Shown here one piece after another: positions 18,196 to 27,345 of a DNA stretch of 64,000 bases. Within the stretch, counting starts at the first letter, position 1; every line of letters begins with the position of its first letter. The stretch is from an uncultured Hyphomicrobiales bacterium (lineage in GTDB: Bacteria; Pseudomonadota; Alphaproteobacteria; Rhizobiales; Beijerinckiaceae). The notes beneath the pieces are model-generated. The model had not been told where the DNA came from. It saw nothing but the letters and a program-made list of their open reading frames with translations, and made no database searches. The DNA lies in the NCBI GenBank assembly GCA_903861645.1, contig CAIOVE010000005.1, positions 1 to 64,000 on the forward strand, given 5' to 3'. A program made the position numbers and the translations under genes.

Positions 18196-19196
18196 AAGCG
18201 ATCGCCGCCATCGCCGCTCTCCTGCTCGCCGCGCCCGCCGTCGCGCAGGAAACCATCACCAAGCCGATCACCATCTACGTCGCCGGCACCGCGGGCGGCG
18301 GCATCGATCTCTACGCGCGTCTCGTCGCGCGGCATCTCGGTCGCCATATCCCCGGCAATCCCAGCGTCAATGTGCAGGACATGCCCGGCGCCGGCGGCAT
18401 TCGCGCGGCGAATTTCCTCGCCGATTCCGCGCCGAAGGACGGCACGGTTCTGACCACCTTTCCCGGCGGGCCGCTGATCGAGCCGCTCGTGGGCGCGCGC
18501 AATCCCGGCTACGACATGAGCAAGTTCAACTGGATCGGCGCCGTCAGCCGCGACGTGAGTCTCTGCGTGTCCTGGGGGCCGACGCCCTTCAAGTCCATCG
18601 ACGACGCGAAAAAGCAGGAGATGGTGCTGGCCGGCACCGGCGCGGGCTCTGAAACCGACACCTACCCTCTCATCCTCAACGACACGATCGGCACCAGGTT
18701 TCGCCTCATCACCGGCTACCTCGGCAGCAAGGAAACCTTCATGGCGATCGAGGGCGGCGAGGTGCATGGCCGCTGCGGCCTCACCCTGTCATCGCTGGAG
18801 GCCTCGAAACCCGACTGGCTGCGCGACCATCTCGTCAACGTCATCCTGCAACTCGGCTTCGAGAAAAACCCGAAAGCGGGCGACGCGCCGCTGATCTTCG
18901 ATCTCCTGACGAAGGAAGCCGACAAGCAGCTTTTCGCGCTGTTCCTCACGGGCACCGCGATGGGCCGGCCCTTCGCCGCGCCGCCCGGCACGCCGCCGGG
19001 CAAGGTGGAGTTGCTGCGAAAGGCCTTCGACGCGACCATGACGGACCCCGAATTCCTCGCCGACGGCAAGACCATGCAGGCGGAGATTTCGCCGACCTCC
19101 GGCGTCGACGCGCAGGCCCTTATCGCCAAGGTCTACGCCACGCCGCGCGACGTGGTCGAGCGCGCGAAAAAATTGATCACGCCCGCGGCCAAGTAG
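18192..19196 (+). CDS. Tripartite tricarboxylate transporter-type substrate-binding protein
   Basis: 334-residue periplasmic receptor. It has a signal peptide (AAIAALLLAAPAVAQ), then ITIYVAGTAGGGIDLYARLV and HIPGNPSVNVQDMPGAGG. ATG 18192 overlaps the cupin stop and gives the full signal peptide. It is a paralogue of the receptor at 12918-13943. A strong terminator lies 15 bases downstream, so the cupin-receptor pair is a closed transcription unit on its right side. Confidence 0.9.
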   Translation: MKAIAAIAALLLAAPAVAQETITKPITIYVAGTAGGGIDLYARLVARHLGRHIPGNPSVNVQDMPGAGGIRAANFLADSAPKDGTVLTTFPGGPLIEPLVGARNPGYDMSKFNWIGAVSRDVSLCVSWGPTPFKSIDDAKKQEMVLAGTGAGSETDTYPLILNDTIGTRFRLITGYLGSKETFMAIEGGEVHGRCGLTLSSLEASKPDWLRDHLVNVILQLGFEKNPKAGDAPLIFDLLTKEADKQLFALFLTGTAMGRPFAAPPGTPPGKVELLRKAFDATMTDPEFLADGKTMQAEISPTSGVDAQALIAKVYATPRDVVERAKKLITPAAK

Positions 19197-19210
19197 GCGC
19201 GGCGGTCTCG

Positions 19211-19238
19211 AATTCCCGATTGGACGGGGATTGTTTTT
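19211..19238 (+). terminator. Rho-independent terminator after the cupin/receptor pair
   Basis: Stem ATTCCCG (19212-19218) pairs with CGGGGAT (19225-19231), with one G-T wobble and a six-base loop; it is followed by TGTTTTT. Adjacent bases extend the stem by one A-T pair. Confidence 0.72.
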
Positions 19239-19322
19239 GACGAGCCCCTGTTGCTTATGCTGGCGCCTCGACTTCATCCACGTTGGCGCCCGCGGCCGCC
19301 ATGAATCGCGCAAGGATTTTCA

Positions 19323-19979
19323 ATGACCGACTCTGAAGGGCGAAAGCCGGTGGAAACAGTGCCGGAAAAGCCAACGAAGTTGCCCGCCGACGTCCACCCG
19401 GAATCACGCTCGCGCCTGCCGCTGGTGAAACGCGACGACCTCGATGATAACGGCAAGAAGGCCTATGACGCGGTCGTCGATCCCGACAGCCGCCTCAAGG
19501 CCCAACTGATCGGACCGGCCGGAATCTGGCTCAACGTGCCCGAGCTTTCGCCGCATATTCGCGAGATCAACTGGTTCTTGCGCAACCGGTTCCCGCTCGA
19601 CGCTAAACTGACGGAGTTGATCATCCTGACGACCGCGCGCGCGTCGGACGCCCAGATCGAATGGGCGGCGCATGAGCCGGCGGCGCTGAAGGCGGGCCTG
19701 TCGCAACACGTTGTCGACATCGTCAAGCATCGGCACCCGATCACGGACGTCGAGCCAGAGGAAGCCGCCATCATCCAGTTCGCGCGCGAACTGCTCGAAA
19801 ACAATCACCTTTCATCGGAGACCTACGCCGAGGCGCTGAAGCACTTCGGCCAGAAAAACCTCGTGATGATGGTGCTGCTGATGGCGAACTATTCGCAGAC
19901 CGCCATCATCCTGCACGCCTTCGATCAGCAATTGCGCCCGAACCTGACGCCATTGCTGCCCGTCGCCGATCACCACTGA
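19323..19979 (+). CDS. Carboxymuconolactone decarboxylase family protein
   Basis: 218 residues with one CMD/AhpD-like helical domain: LRNRFPLDAKLTELIILTTA, then RASDAQIEWAAHEPAALKAG, the E-x-x-x-H segment that is the family core. No CxxC is present, so it is not an AhpD-type peroxidase. Relatives include 4-carboxymuconolactone decarboxylase, which acts in protocatechuate ortho-cleavage, and many proteins of unknown activity. It faces the ligA-ligB pair and lies near receptors, so a role in aromatic breakdown is plausible but unproven. Confidence 0.85.
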   Translation: MTDSEGRKPVETVPEKPTKLPADVHPESRSRLPLVKRDDLDDNGKKAYDAVVDPDSRLKAQLIGPAGIWLNVPELSPHIREINWFLRNRFPLDAKLTELIILTTARASDAQIEWAAHEPAALKAGLSQHVVDIVKHRHPITDVEPEEAAIIQFARELLENNHLSSETYAEALKHFGQKNLVMMVLLMANYSQTAIILHAFDQQLRPNLTPLLPVADHH

Positions 19980-20018
19980 CGGCGCCGATCCACCGCGCCG
20001 AAAGCCCGGCGCGGGCGA

Positions 20019-20879
20019 TCAGGCCGCGGCCTTCGGCGAATCGGTGTTTTGCAGCACGACGTTGCCGACCGCCGTGTTCATCGCGGGGACATGATAGAAG
20101 CGGTGCACGACGTCGACATTGTCGGCGAGCGCGCCCCGCATCGTCAGCCACATGATGATTTCCATGCCTTCCGCGCCGACTTCCCGAACGTATTCCGCGT
20201 GGGAGATTTTCGTCAGCTCGACCGGCGACGTCGTCAACTTGTCGATGAAGTAGTTGTCGAATTCCTGATTAATGATGCCGGAGCGCGCGCCATGAATCTG
20301 GTGCGACATGCCGCCCGTGCCAGCGATCACGACCTTGAGGTCCTCGTCATAGGATTCGACCGCCTTGCGGATCGCCTTGCCCAGCGCATAGCAGCGCTCG
20401 GCGGTCGGCTGCGGATATTGAATAACGTTGACGCAGATCGGAATGACCTTGAACGGCCAGGCCTCTGGCTGTCCGCAGGCGAGCGACAGCGGCACCGTGA
20501 GACCGTGGTCGACGTCCATCTCGTTCATCATCGTCATGTCGAACTGGTCGAGCACGAGCGATTCGGTCATGTGCCAGGCGAGGCGTGAATCGCCCCGCAC
20601 CACCGGCACGCGGCGCGGACCATGGCCCTCGTCGGCGGGATTGAATGAATCGGCGCAACCGATCGCGAATGTCGGCGTGTACTTGAACGTGAAGCCATTG
20701 GCGTGATCGTTATAGATCACGATCATGACATCGGGCTTGAGATCGGCGAGCCATTTCTTGGTCGGCTCGTAGCCTTCGAAAATGGGCCGCCAGTATGGTT
20801 CGGCGGTTCGGCCCATGTCGATGATCCGACCAAGCAACGGCACGTGGGATGTGCAGAGTCCAGCGACGATCCTAGCCAA
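20019..20879 (-). CDS. ligB: Protocatechuate 4,5-dioxygenase beta subunit (class III extradiol dioxygenase)
   Basis: 286-residue catalytic subunit. The LigB iron ligands are conserved: H12 in CTSHVP, H59 in NDHANG and E240 in GAEGMEIIMW, plus the catalytic base H193 in GGMSHQIHG. All positions are shifted by two against the classic enzyme, which is a consistent match. It opens the ring of protocatechuate (or a gallate-like relative) between C4 and C5. The start is TTG at 20879 with aagga eight bases upstream. It overlaps the ligA stop by eight bases. Confidence 0.9.
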   Translation of the reverse strand: MARIVAGLCTSHVPLLGRIIDMGRTAEPYWRPIFEGYEPTKKWLADLKPDVMIVIYNDHANGFTFKYTPTFAIGCADSFNPADEGHGPRRVPVVRGDSRLAWHMTESLVLDQFDMTMMNEMDVDHGLTVPLSLACGQPEAWPFKVIPICVNVIQYPQPTAERCYALGKAIRKAVESYDEDLKVVIAGTGGMSHQIHGARSGIINQEFDNYFIDKLTTSPVELTKISHAEYVREVGAEGMEIIMWLTMRGALADNVDVVHRFYHVPAMNTAVGNVVLQNTDSPKAAA

Positions 20880-21270
20880 TTTGGTGTTCCTTTTTCGAAC
20901 GGTTGCCGGCCATGGGGCGCCCGCCGGCGTTCATCATGTCCTCGTATGCCGTGATGGACATGCCCGTCATGATCGCGTTCACGTGCTGGAAGGGCGTTCC
21001 ATCAAAGACCGCCAGCTTCACCATGCAAAACACGTTGCCGCCGAGTTCCAGCATCCGCGTCCAGTCGCGTTTCAGCACGGCGTCGCGTTGCTCGTCCGTC
21101 ATGGCGAATTTCGTCAGATACGCGGCCTCGCCGGCCTTGAAGGCCCCGCGGTTATCGGCTTCGAGCAGCGAGGTCAGGAACTTGTTGAGTTGATAGCCCT
21201 GGCGCAATCGATCGCCATTGAACAGGATCGTGCCGGGGATGTCGTTGAATGCATCGGCTGGGTTGGTCAA
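20872..21270 (-). CDS. ligA: Protocatechuate 4,5-dioxygenase alpha subunit
   Basis: 132 residues, close to the usual 130-140. LigA is the small partner that caps the LigB active site. Signature segments are GTILFNGDRLRQGYQLNKF, FMTDEQRDAV-like FAMTDEQRDAVLKRDW and the C-terminal TGMSITAYEDMMNAGG. I place the start at TTG 21270, because a perfect AGGAGGT lies four bases upstream of it (21275-21281 on this strand) and the product begins at the conserved region; an ATG at 21342 would add 24 arginine-rich residues. Confidence 0.85.
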   Translation of the reverse strand: MTNPADAFNDIPGTILFNGDRLRQGYQLNKFLTSLLEADNRGAFKAGEAAYLTKFAMTDEQRDAVLKRDWTRMLELGGNVFCMVKLAVFDGTPFQHVNAIMTGMSITAYEDMMNAGGRPMAGNRSKKEHQIG

Positions 21271-21274
21271 CCGG

Positions 21275-21281
21275 ACCTCCT
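21275..21281 (-). promoter_or_regulatory. Strong ribosome binding site deciding the TTG start of ligA
   Basis: Reads AGGAGGT on the minus strand, followed by CCGG and then TTG. It is full complementarity to the 16S rRNA tail and lies inside the reading frame of the longer ATG-initiated option, which argues that translation begins at TTG. Confidence 0.75.
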
Positions 21282-21403
21282 GTATTGCGACGCGCCGTTC
21301 CGAACGATCACGGCGGCGCGTATTCGGCGCATTCAGCGTCATTGATTGTTAGAACAGAAGGCCGGTGTTATCAACGCGCAAGCTGAATTAGGGGGACGCG
21401 CCC

Positions 21404-22408
21404 ATGTCGAATCGTTGGACCGAGAGCGGGATATTGAGCCGCCGCGCCACAATCAAGCTCGGCGCCGCCGCGGCGGTCATGGGGCCAAACGCCGCTCTGT
21501 CCGCGGACTACCCGAGCGGCCCCATCACCATGATCGTGCCGGTACCGGCGGGGACCGTGCTCGATATCATCGGGCGCTTCGCCAGCGTGCGATTTCAGAA
21601 GGATTTCGGTCAGCCGATCGTGATCGAAAATGTCGCCGGCGCCGCCGGCAATCTCGGCGTGGCCCGCGCCGCCCGCGCAAAGCCCGATGGCCAAACGATC
21701 CTCTACAGCGTGAGCGGACCGGTCTCGACGAACAAGTTCATCATGAAGAACATGCCCTACGACGTGGACAGGGATCTCGCGCCGGTCATTCTCGTGGGAA
21801 CCTCGCCCGTCGCGATCGTCGTTCACAAGACGTTTCCCGGCGCCACGCTCGCCGAATTCATCGCCCACGCCAGAGCGCATCCGGGTGAAATTTCCTATGG
21901 CTCCTCAGGCATTGGATCGCCGCAGCATCTGTGCGCGGAATACCTGCAGTCGCTCGCCAATATAAAACTCGCGCACGTGCCCTATAAAGGCGCGCCGGAA
22001 TCCGCGAATGACGTTATCGCCGGTCAGATTCCCTGCGCCTTCACGTCCGTGTCGCTGGCCTATGAGCAGATGAAGGCCGGGCAGGTCCGCATTCTCGCGA
22101 TTTGCGATGACGAGCGGACGCCGCTCGCGCCGGAGCTTCCAACCGTGGGAGAGACCGTCCCGCGGTTCACCAACGCGCCGACAGGATGGCAGGCCATGTT
22201 CGTGCCCGCCGGCACCTCGCCGGAGATCATCGCTATCCTGAACAAGGAATTGAACTTCGTTTTCAACGATCCCGACGTGACCAGCCGGTTCAAGGGGCAG
22301 TTCACACGCTTCATCGGCGGCGCCCCCGATGCCGTGACGAAAAAGATCAGGGCCGAAGGCGAGGTCATCGCCTCGATCGTCAAGCGCATCGGCCTCGAAC
22401 CGCAATAG
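21404..22408 (+). CDS. Bug/TctC-family solute-binding protein with Tat-like signal
   Basis: 334-residue periplasmic receptor. The leader MSNRWTESGILSRRATIKLG contains a twin-arginine motif, followed by a hydrophobic stretch ending ALSADYPSGPITMIV. Family loops IVIENVAGAAGNLG and ISYGSSGIGSPQHL are present. It diverges from ligA across 133 bases, so one regulator could serve both. A role in uptake of the dioxygenase substrate is an inference from position. Confidence 0.9.
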   Translation: MSNRWTESGILSRRATIKLGAAAAVMGPNAALSADYPSGPITMIVPVPAGTVLDIIGRFASVRFQKDFGQPIVIENVAGAAGNLGVARAARAKPDGQTILYSVSGPVSTNKFIMKNMPYDVDRDLAPVILVGTSPVAIVVHKTFPGATLAEFIAHARAHPGEISYGSSGIGSPQHLCAEYLQSLANIKLAHVPYKGAPESANDVIAGQIPCAFTSVSLAYEQMKAGQVRILAICDDERTPLAPELPTVGETVPRFTNAPTGWQAMFVPAGTSPEIIAILNKELNFVFNDPDVTSRFKGQFTRFIGGAPDAVTKKIRAEGEVIASIVKRIGLEPQ

Positions 22409-22449
22409 AGGCGGCCATTGGCCTGGCGGCCGGTTCCCGCGGCAGCCCC

Positions 22450-23691
22450 CTACCGCGCCTCCCGCCACAACACGCGCGGCGAAATGTCTGCGACCTCGCG
22501 ACAGCCGGTGTAGGCCATGGCCGTATCCAGCTCGCGCTTGAGCAGGGCGAGCGCGTGCGCCGCGCCATCCTCGCCGGCGACGGCCGTTCCGTAAAGCGTC
22601 GGGCGGCCGGAGAGCACCGCCTTCGCGCCGAGCGCCAGCAGCTTCAAAATGTCGCCGCCGCGCCGCACGCCGCTGTCGGCGATGACGACCAGCTTGTCGC
22701 CGGCCGCGGCGACGATCTCCGGCAGGACGTCGAGCGAGGTCACCGCCGTATCGAGATTACGCCCGCCGTGGTTCGAGATCACGACGCCGTCGACGCCCTC
22801 GCGGATGCCGCGCTCGACGTCATCGGGCTGGTGCACGCCCTTGACGAGGATCGGGCCCTTCCAGATGTCGCGCAGGCGGGCGATGTCGTCCCAGCTCAGA
22901 TTGTCGCCGCGCAGGGTTTCGGCGCCGCCGACCATGCGCACCTGCGCGCCCTTGGCGTCGTTGGGATAATGGGCCTGCTTGGGCATTCCGCCGTTGAGCA
23001 GGTAGGGCCGCAACACGCGCCACATCCAGCCCGGCGAGGTCGCAACATCGGCGACGATGGTCGGGTTGAACGTGAAGGGCGAATTGAACCCGTTGCGTCG
23101 GTTGTATTCGCGGATCGGCGGCACCGGCGTGTCGCCGGTGAGGATCAGCGTCTCGAAGCCGGCGTCGCGGGCGCGCCGCACCAGCGCATGCGACAGTTCA
23201 CGGTCGCGCCACATGTAGAGCTGGAACCACTTGCGCCCCTCCTCCACCGTGGCGATGCGCTCGATGGCGGTCAGGGACGGCGTCGCCAGCGTGAAGGGCA
23301 CGCCCGAGCGGGCGGCGGCGCGCGCAAGCTCAAGCTCGCCCTCATACCAGGCGAGGCCCGCCGCGCCCGTCGGCGCGATGGCCAGCGGCATCGACATGGG
23401 CTTGCCGAAGAGCTCGATCTCCTGGCTGCGGGTGGAAACGTCGACCAGCACCTTGTTGCGCAGCTTGATGCGCTGGAAGCCCGCCCGGTTGTCGCGCAGG
23501 GTCGCCTCGTCCTCCGATCCGCGGTCGATGAACTCGAACACGCCGCGCGGCATCCGGCGCTTCGCGCCGAGCCTGAGATCCTCGATGTTCAGGTAGCGGC
23601 CGGCCAGCGCGGGAACCGGCTTGGGCGACGGCCACGGCGCGTTGCGGCGCAAGGCGGTCTCGGTCGCGCCGGGCGCGGTGGGTGCGTTCAT
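22450..23691 (-). CDS. FMN-dependent alpha-hydroxy-acid oxidase/dehydrogenase (LldD-type)
   Basis: 413 residues of the L-lactate dehydrogenase/glycolate oxidase family. The FMN barrel motifs are [56 protein letters not shown] and the catalytic-histidine segment [11 protein letters not shown], followed by [12 protein letters not shown]. It lacks a signal peptide, so it is a cytoplasmic or membrane-associated enzyme that oxidises an alpha-hydroxy acid to the keto acid. Substrate could be lactate, glycolate or mandelate. It diverges from the DnaJ-type gene. Confidence 0.92.
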   Translation of the reverse strand: MNAPTAPGATETALRRNAPWPSPKPVPALAGRYLNIEDLRLGAKRRMPRGVFEFIDRGSEDEATLRDNRAGFQRIKLRNKVLVDVSTRSQEIELFGKPMSMPLAIAPTGAAGLAWYEGELELARAAARSGVPFTLATPSLTAIERIATVEEGRKWFQLYMWRDRELSHALVRRARDAGFETLILTGDTPVPPIREYNRRNGFNSPFTFNPTIVADVATSPGWMWRVLRPYLLNGGMPKQAHYPNDAKGAQVRMVGGAETLRGDNLSWDDIARLRDIWKGPILVKGVHQPDDVERGIREGVDGVVISNHGGRNLDTAVTSLDVLPEIVAAAGDKLVVIADSGVRRGGDILKLLALGAKAVLSGRPTLYGTAVAGEDGAAHALALLKRELDTAMAYTGCREVADISPRVLWREAR

Positions 23692-23854
23692 CTCGGTCCT
23701 CCCGTTTCGCCGCCAGTTTACGGCGGGAGGTGGAATCGACGCAAACGGCGCCCCCGGACCGCGACAGCCTTGCGCACGCGCCGCCCGCGAACCATATATC
23801 GGGCGAGACATAGCGTCCGCGCCAATCATGGGCGGACGCCGGAGTGGGCTCCAG

Positions 23855-24799
23855 ATGCGCGATCCTTATGTGATTCTTGGGGTGTCGAAGTCCGCCAGCG
23901 CCGACGAGATCAAAAAGGCCTATCGGAAGCTGGCGAAGAAATTTCACCCCGACCAGAACAAGACCGACCCCAAGGCCCAGGAGAAGTTCTCCGAGGCCAA
24001 TTCCGCCTATGAAATTCTCGGCGACGAGAAGAAGAAGGCCCAGTTCGACCGCGGCGAGATCGACGCCGAGGGCAAGCCGCGCGGCTATGAAAGCTTCGGC
24101 GCGGGCGCCGGGCCCGGCGGCTTCCGCCGTCAGGCAGGTCCGGGCGGCGGCGATTTCGAGTTCAACTTCGGCGGCGGCGGGCCACGCGGTGGCGCGGGCT
24201 TCGACCCCAGCGACATTTTCGAGGGTCTGTTCTCCGGTCGCGGTCGCGGCGGCGGCCAGCGCGCCGCGCCCAGGGGCGAGGACCTCGGCGGCACGGTGAC
24301 CGTACCGCTGGAAAAGGCGGCGCTCGGTGGCGACGCGCGGGTCATCCTGCCCAATGGCCGCACGCTCGACGTCAAGATTCCCGCCGGCATCGAGGACGGC
24401 AAGCAAATCCGCCTCAAGGGTCAGGGCAACCCCAGCCCCTACGGCGGCGAGGCCGGCGACGCGCTGATCACGGTGAAGATCGCCCGTCATCCGCACTTCA
24501 AGGTCGAGGGCCGCGACCTCCGGCTCGACCTGCCGATCACGCTTTACGAGGCAGTGCTCGGCGGTAAGGTCGAGGCGCGCACCCTGACCGGTGCGGTCGA
24601 ATTGACCGTGCCGCCCAACAGCAGTTCCGGCCGCACCCTGCGCCTGCGCGGCAAGGGCCTGCCCGCCACGGGCGGAACCCCCGGCGGCGACCTGTTGGTG
24701 AGCCTCAAGATTGTCCTGCCCGAAAGCGTCGATCCCGAGCTTGAAACCCTGATGAGGCGCTGGCGCGACACGAAGGCCTATCGGCCCCGCGAGGGCTGA
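23855..24799 (+). CDS. DnaJ C-terminal domain cochaperone (CbpA-like)
   Basis: 314 residues: J domain at 1-70 with the HPD motif (KKFHPDQNK), a glycine/phenylalanine-rich linker at about 75-145, then two peptide-binding domains ([19 protein letters not shown]). There is no CxxCxGxG zinc finger, so this is a type II DnaJ rather than canonical DnaJ. It stimulates Hsp70 ATPase and delivers substrate. ATG 23855 has ggagtggg upstream. It ends 22 bases inside the opposite-strand DUF4105 gene. Confidence 0.92.
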   Translation: MRDPYVILGVSKSASADEIKKAYRKLAKKFHPDQNKTDPKAQEKFSEANSAYEILGDEKKKAQFDRGEIDAEGKPRGYESFGAGAGPGGFRRQAGPGGGDFEFNFGGGGPRGGAGFDPSDIFEGLFSGRGRGGGQRAAPRGEDLGGTVTVPLEKAALGGDARVILPNGRTLDVKIPAGIEDGKQIRLKGQGNPSPYGGEAGDALITVKIARHPHFKVEGRDLRLDLPITLYEAVLGGKVEARTLTGAVELTVPPNSSSGRTLRLRGKGLPATGGTPGGDLLVSLKIVLPESVDPELETLMRRWRDTKAYRPREG

Positions 24800-25809
24800 T
24801 CGTCCGTCGCGCCCGGCAGGCCCGCCCGGATCGCGCGCGAGAACGCCTCCGATGTCGTGGCGTCGGCGGCAATCGCGCGCGGCGAGATTTTCGACGCCTC
24901 GCGCAACGCGGGAAACGGCAGGCTCGTGTCGAGCACGCCATGGTCGTAGGCGTAATCGGGAAAATAGCCGGAGAACAGCACGCGCCAGTCGAGCGGAACG
25001 CCCGGATCGACCATGCGCGCGATCTTGAACACCACCGTCGTGCAATTGGTCGTCGCCGTGTTGTACCAGCGCGGATGGTCGGCGAGATCGTTGGCTTCGT
25101 CGACATAGGCGATGAGCGCCGCCCGCGCGGCGGCCACGTCGATGCGCAGGCGGTAGAGCCGCAGATCCTCGCGCCGCGCGTTGGTGCGCAGGCGGATGAG
25201 ATCGCGCTCGTCGCCCGCCAGCGCGATCAGTTCGGCCTGCTTGAAAAAGCCCTCGATGGCGGAGAAATGCTGCGTCTTGTCGCGTCGCAACTCGATTGAC
25301 CAGGCGAGATGACGCCCGTCCGAAAAACCGAAGCTGACGATCGTGTGCGCAATCGCCTCGCCCGCCCAGTAATCGGCCACGAGATCGACGCTCGCGAGTT
25401 GGCGCAGGTCGTAAACGCGCGTCTCCCACCGCGGCGTGAAGTCCTCCTCGCTTCGCCAGTCGAAATCGCGCACATTCGTGATCGTCAGCAGGTCGCCGCT
25501 GAGCGTTCCGCGCGCCGCGCGCGACAGCTCCACCGCCCAGTCGCGATGGTTCGAGGGCAGCAGGGTCGACCACCAACCCAGCAGGATCGCCATGGCGAGC
25601 CCGAGCGTCGCCAGCGCGACCCGCCGCCGACGCCGGAAAAACAACACAAGCGCGATCAGGGCGACAACGCACCACATCGCCGCGAGCGTCGCCCTGCCGG
25701 GCGGCGCGAAGGGCGCGCGATACCACAGCGCCAGCGCGCCCCAGACGGCGAGACCCAGCACGGCGAGCACGACGAGGGCGCCCGCGCAAAATCGGCCAAA
25801 TCGCCGCAT
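24778..25809 (-). CDS. DUF4105 domain membrane protein
   Basis: 343 residues. The N-terminus holds three hydrophobic segments (about 8-30, 40-58, 65-85), followed by a large extracytoplasmic part. The DUF4105 core includes [33 protein letters not shown] and, near the C-terminus, [17 protein letters not shown], a cysteine segment that could be a thiol active site. Function is not established; a periplasmic peptidase-like role has been suggested for the fold but is unproven. Its 3' end overlaps the convergent DnaJ-type gene by 22 bases. Confidence 0.83.
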   Translation of the reverse strand: MRRFGRFCAGALVVLAVLGLAVWGALALWYRAPFAPPGRATLAAMWCVVALIALVLFFRRRRRVALATLGLAMAILLGWWSTLLPSNHRDWAVELSRAARGTLSGDLLTITNVRDFDWRSEEDFTPRWETRVYDLRQLASVDLVADYWAGEAIAHTIVSFGFSDGRHLAWSIELRRDKTQHFSAIEGFFKQAELIALAGDERDLIRLRTNARREDLRLYRLRIDVAAARAALIAYVDEANDLADHPRWYNTATTNCTTVVFKIARMVDPGVPLDWRVLFSGYFPDYAYDHGVLDTSLPFPALREASKISPRAIAADATTSEAFSRAIRAGLPGATDDQPSRGR

Positions 25810-25972
25810 GAATGATTCGCCCCGGTTGGAAACCCTGAAGAAAGACAACCGATACAGGCGGCCGCCAAACCTTCCAAGACCTCGCCCGCGGGCCCTTTCG
25901 CGCCAACCGCCAATCGGCCTATGCTGGCGACAAAGCTGGATCATGCAATCCGGCGCATCGGGAGGACGCAAC

Positions 25973-27247
25973 ATGACCGGGCATCATTCGACCTTTGACA
26001 CGCGCGCCAATCGCCGTCGCTTCCTGCGTTATCTCGCCGGCAGCGCCAGCGTCGCCTACGCGGGCGGCGGGAGCATCGCGCGGGCGCTTGAGGCGCCGAA
26101 TCGCCTGCCCGATCCCATGGTCTGGGCGCCGCGCGATCTCGACCATCTCATCGCGACGCCGAAGGAGGCGATCAACGTCTTCGATTTCGAGCCAGTCATG
26201 CAAAAGAACGTGCCGCCGGCCCATTTCGGCTACATGGCCTCGGGCATCGACGACGAGGTGACGCTGCGCGCCAATCGCGAGGGCTTTCTGAAATATCAGT
26301 TGCGCCCGCGTCGTCTTGTCGACGTCAGCAAGGTCGACATGACCATGCGGATTTTCGGCGAGACCTACGACACGCCGATCATGCTGGCGCCGACGGGCGG
26401 TCATCGCGGTTATCACCCCGATGGCGAGATCGCGACGGCGCGCGGCGCGAAATCCGGCAATCACGCCATGATCGTCTCGACGCAGATGTCGGCGCCGGTG
26501 GAGGATATCGTCAAGGCGCGCGAAAAGCCGATCTGGTTCCAGCTTTACGCGACCAACAAGTTCGAGGTCGCCAGGCATCACGTCGAGCGCGCGGAAAAGG
26601 CGGGCTGCACCGCCGTCGCCGTCACCGTCGACCGCAGCGGCGGCCGCAATCAGGAAACCCTGTTCCGCCTGCAGCGCAAGGACACCCGCGATTGCGCGGG
26701 CTGCCATGAATCATCCTCGGGCGGCGGCGAAATGGCGCGGCCCAAGCAACCCATGTACGACGGCGTCGACCTCTCGGGCCTCAGAAACATTCAGGCTTCC
26801 GCGATGACGTGGGATTATCTCAAGCGCATCCGCGACGCGACGAAGATGAAATGCGTCATCAAGGGCATCCTCGCGGCGGAGGATGCTAAAATCGCCGCCG
26901 ATCTCGGCTATGACGCGATCATAGTTTCCAACCATGGCGGCCGCGCCGACGAGGCGGGCGCCTCGACCATCGAGAGCCTGCCGGAAATCATCGCCGCGGT
27001 CGGCGGGCGCATGCCCGTGCTGATCGACAGCGGCTTTCGCCGCGGCACCGACATCGTCAAGGCGATCGCCATGGGCGCGACCGGCGTCGCCGTCGGGCGG
27101 CCCTATCTCTGGGGCCTCGGCGCGTTTGGCGAGGCGGGCGTGACGCGCGTGCTCGAACTGTTGCGCATCGAACTGCTGGCGGCCATGCAGCAGGCCGGCG
27201 CGCCGACGCTGAAGCATCTCACCCCCGCCATGGTCAGGCATGTCTAG
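25973..27247 (+). CDS. Tat-exported FMN-dependent alpha-hydroxy-acid oxidase with a CxxCH motif
   Basis: 424 residues. The leader RANRRRFLRYLAGSASVAYA is a clear Tat signal, so the enzyme should fold with FMN in the cytoplasm and act in the periplasm. FMN-barrel motifs follow: PIMLAPTGGHRGYHPDGE, IWFQLYATNK, CVIKGILAAED, the catalytic histidine in VSNHGGRADEAG (usual form NHGGRQLD), and VLIDSGFRRGTD. Unusually, CAGCH at 241-245 forms a c-type haem consensus inside the variable loop. ATG 25973 has an ideal ggagga upstream. Substrate is unknown. Confidence 0.9.
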   Translation: MTGHHSTFDTRANRRRFLRYLAGSASVAYAGGGSIARALEAPNRLPDPMVWAPRDLDHLIATPKEAINVFDFEPVMQKNVPPAHFGYMASGIDDEVTLRANREGFLKYQLRPRRLVDVSKVDMTMRIFGETYDTPIMLAPTGGHRGYHPDGEIATARGAKSGNHAMIVSTQMSAPVEDIVKAREKPIWFQLYATNKFEVARHHVERAEKAGCTAVAVTVDRSGGRNQETLFRLQRKDTRDCAGCHESSSGGGEMARPKQPMYDGVDLSGLRNIQASAMTWDYLKRIRDATKMKCVIKGILAAEDAKIAADLGYDAIIVSNHGGRADEAGASTIESLPEIIAAVGGRMPVLIDSGFRRGTDIVKAIAMGATGVAVGRPYLWGLGAFGEAGVTRVLELLRIELLAAMQQAGAPTLKHLTPAMVRHV

Positions 27248-27345
27248 CGGGCGCGGCGTCGCGCGTCGCTTGCTTGACCCTCATTTCGCGTGACCTTATG
27301 CCCTGACGATCCGGGCGGGACGTCGCCCGGCGCGCGGGATGTGCA

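Noticed and set aside
22186-24012. Long plus-strand open frame across the lactate-dehydrogenase-like gene.
   Set aside because: Antisense to an intact FMN enzyme; the product is arginine-rich.
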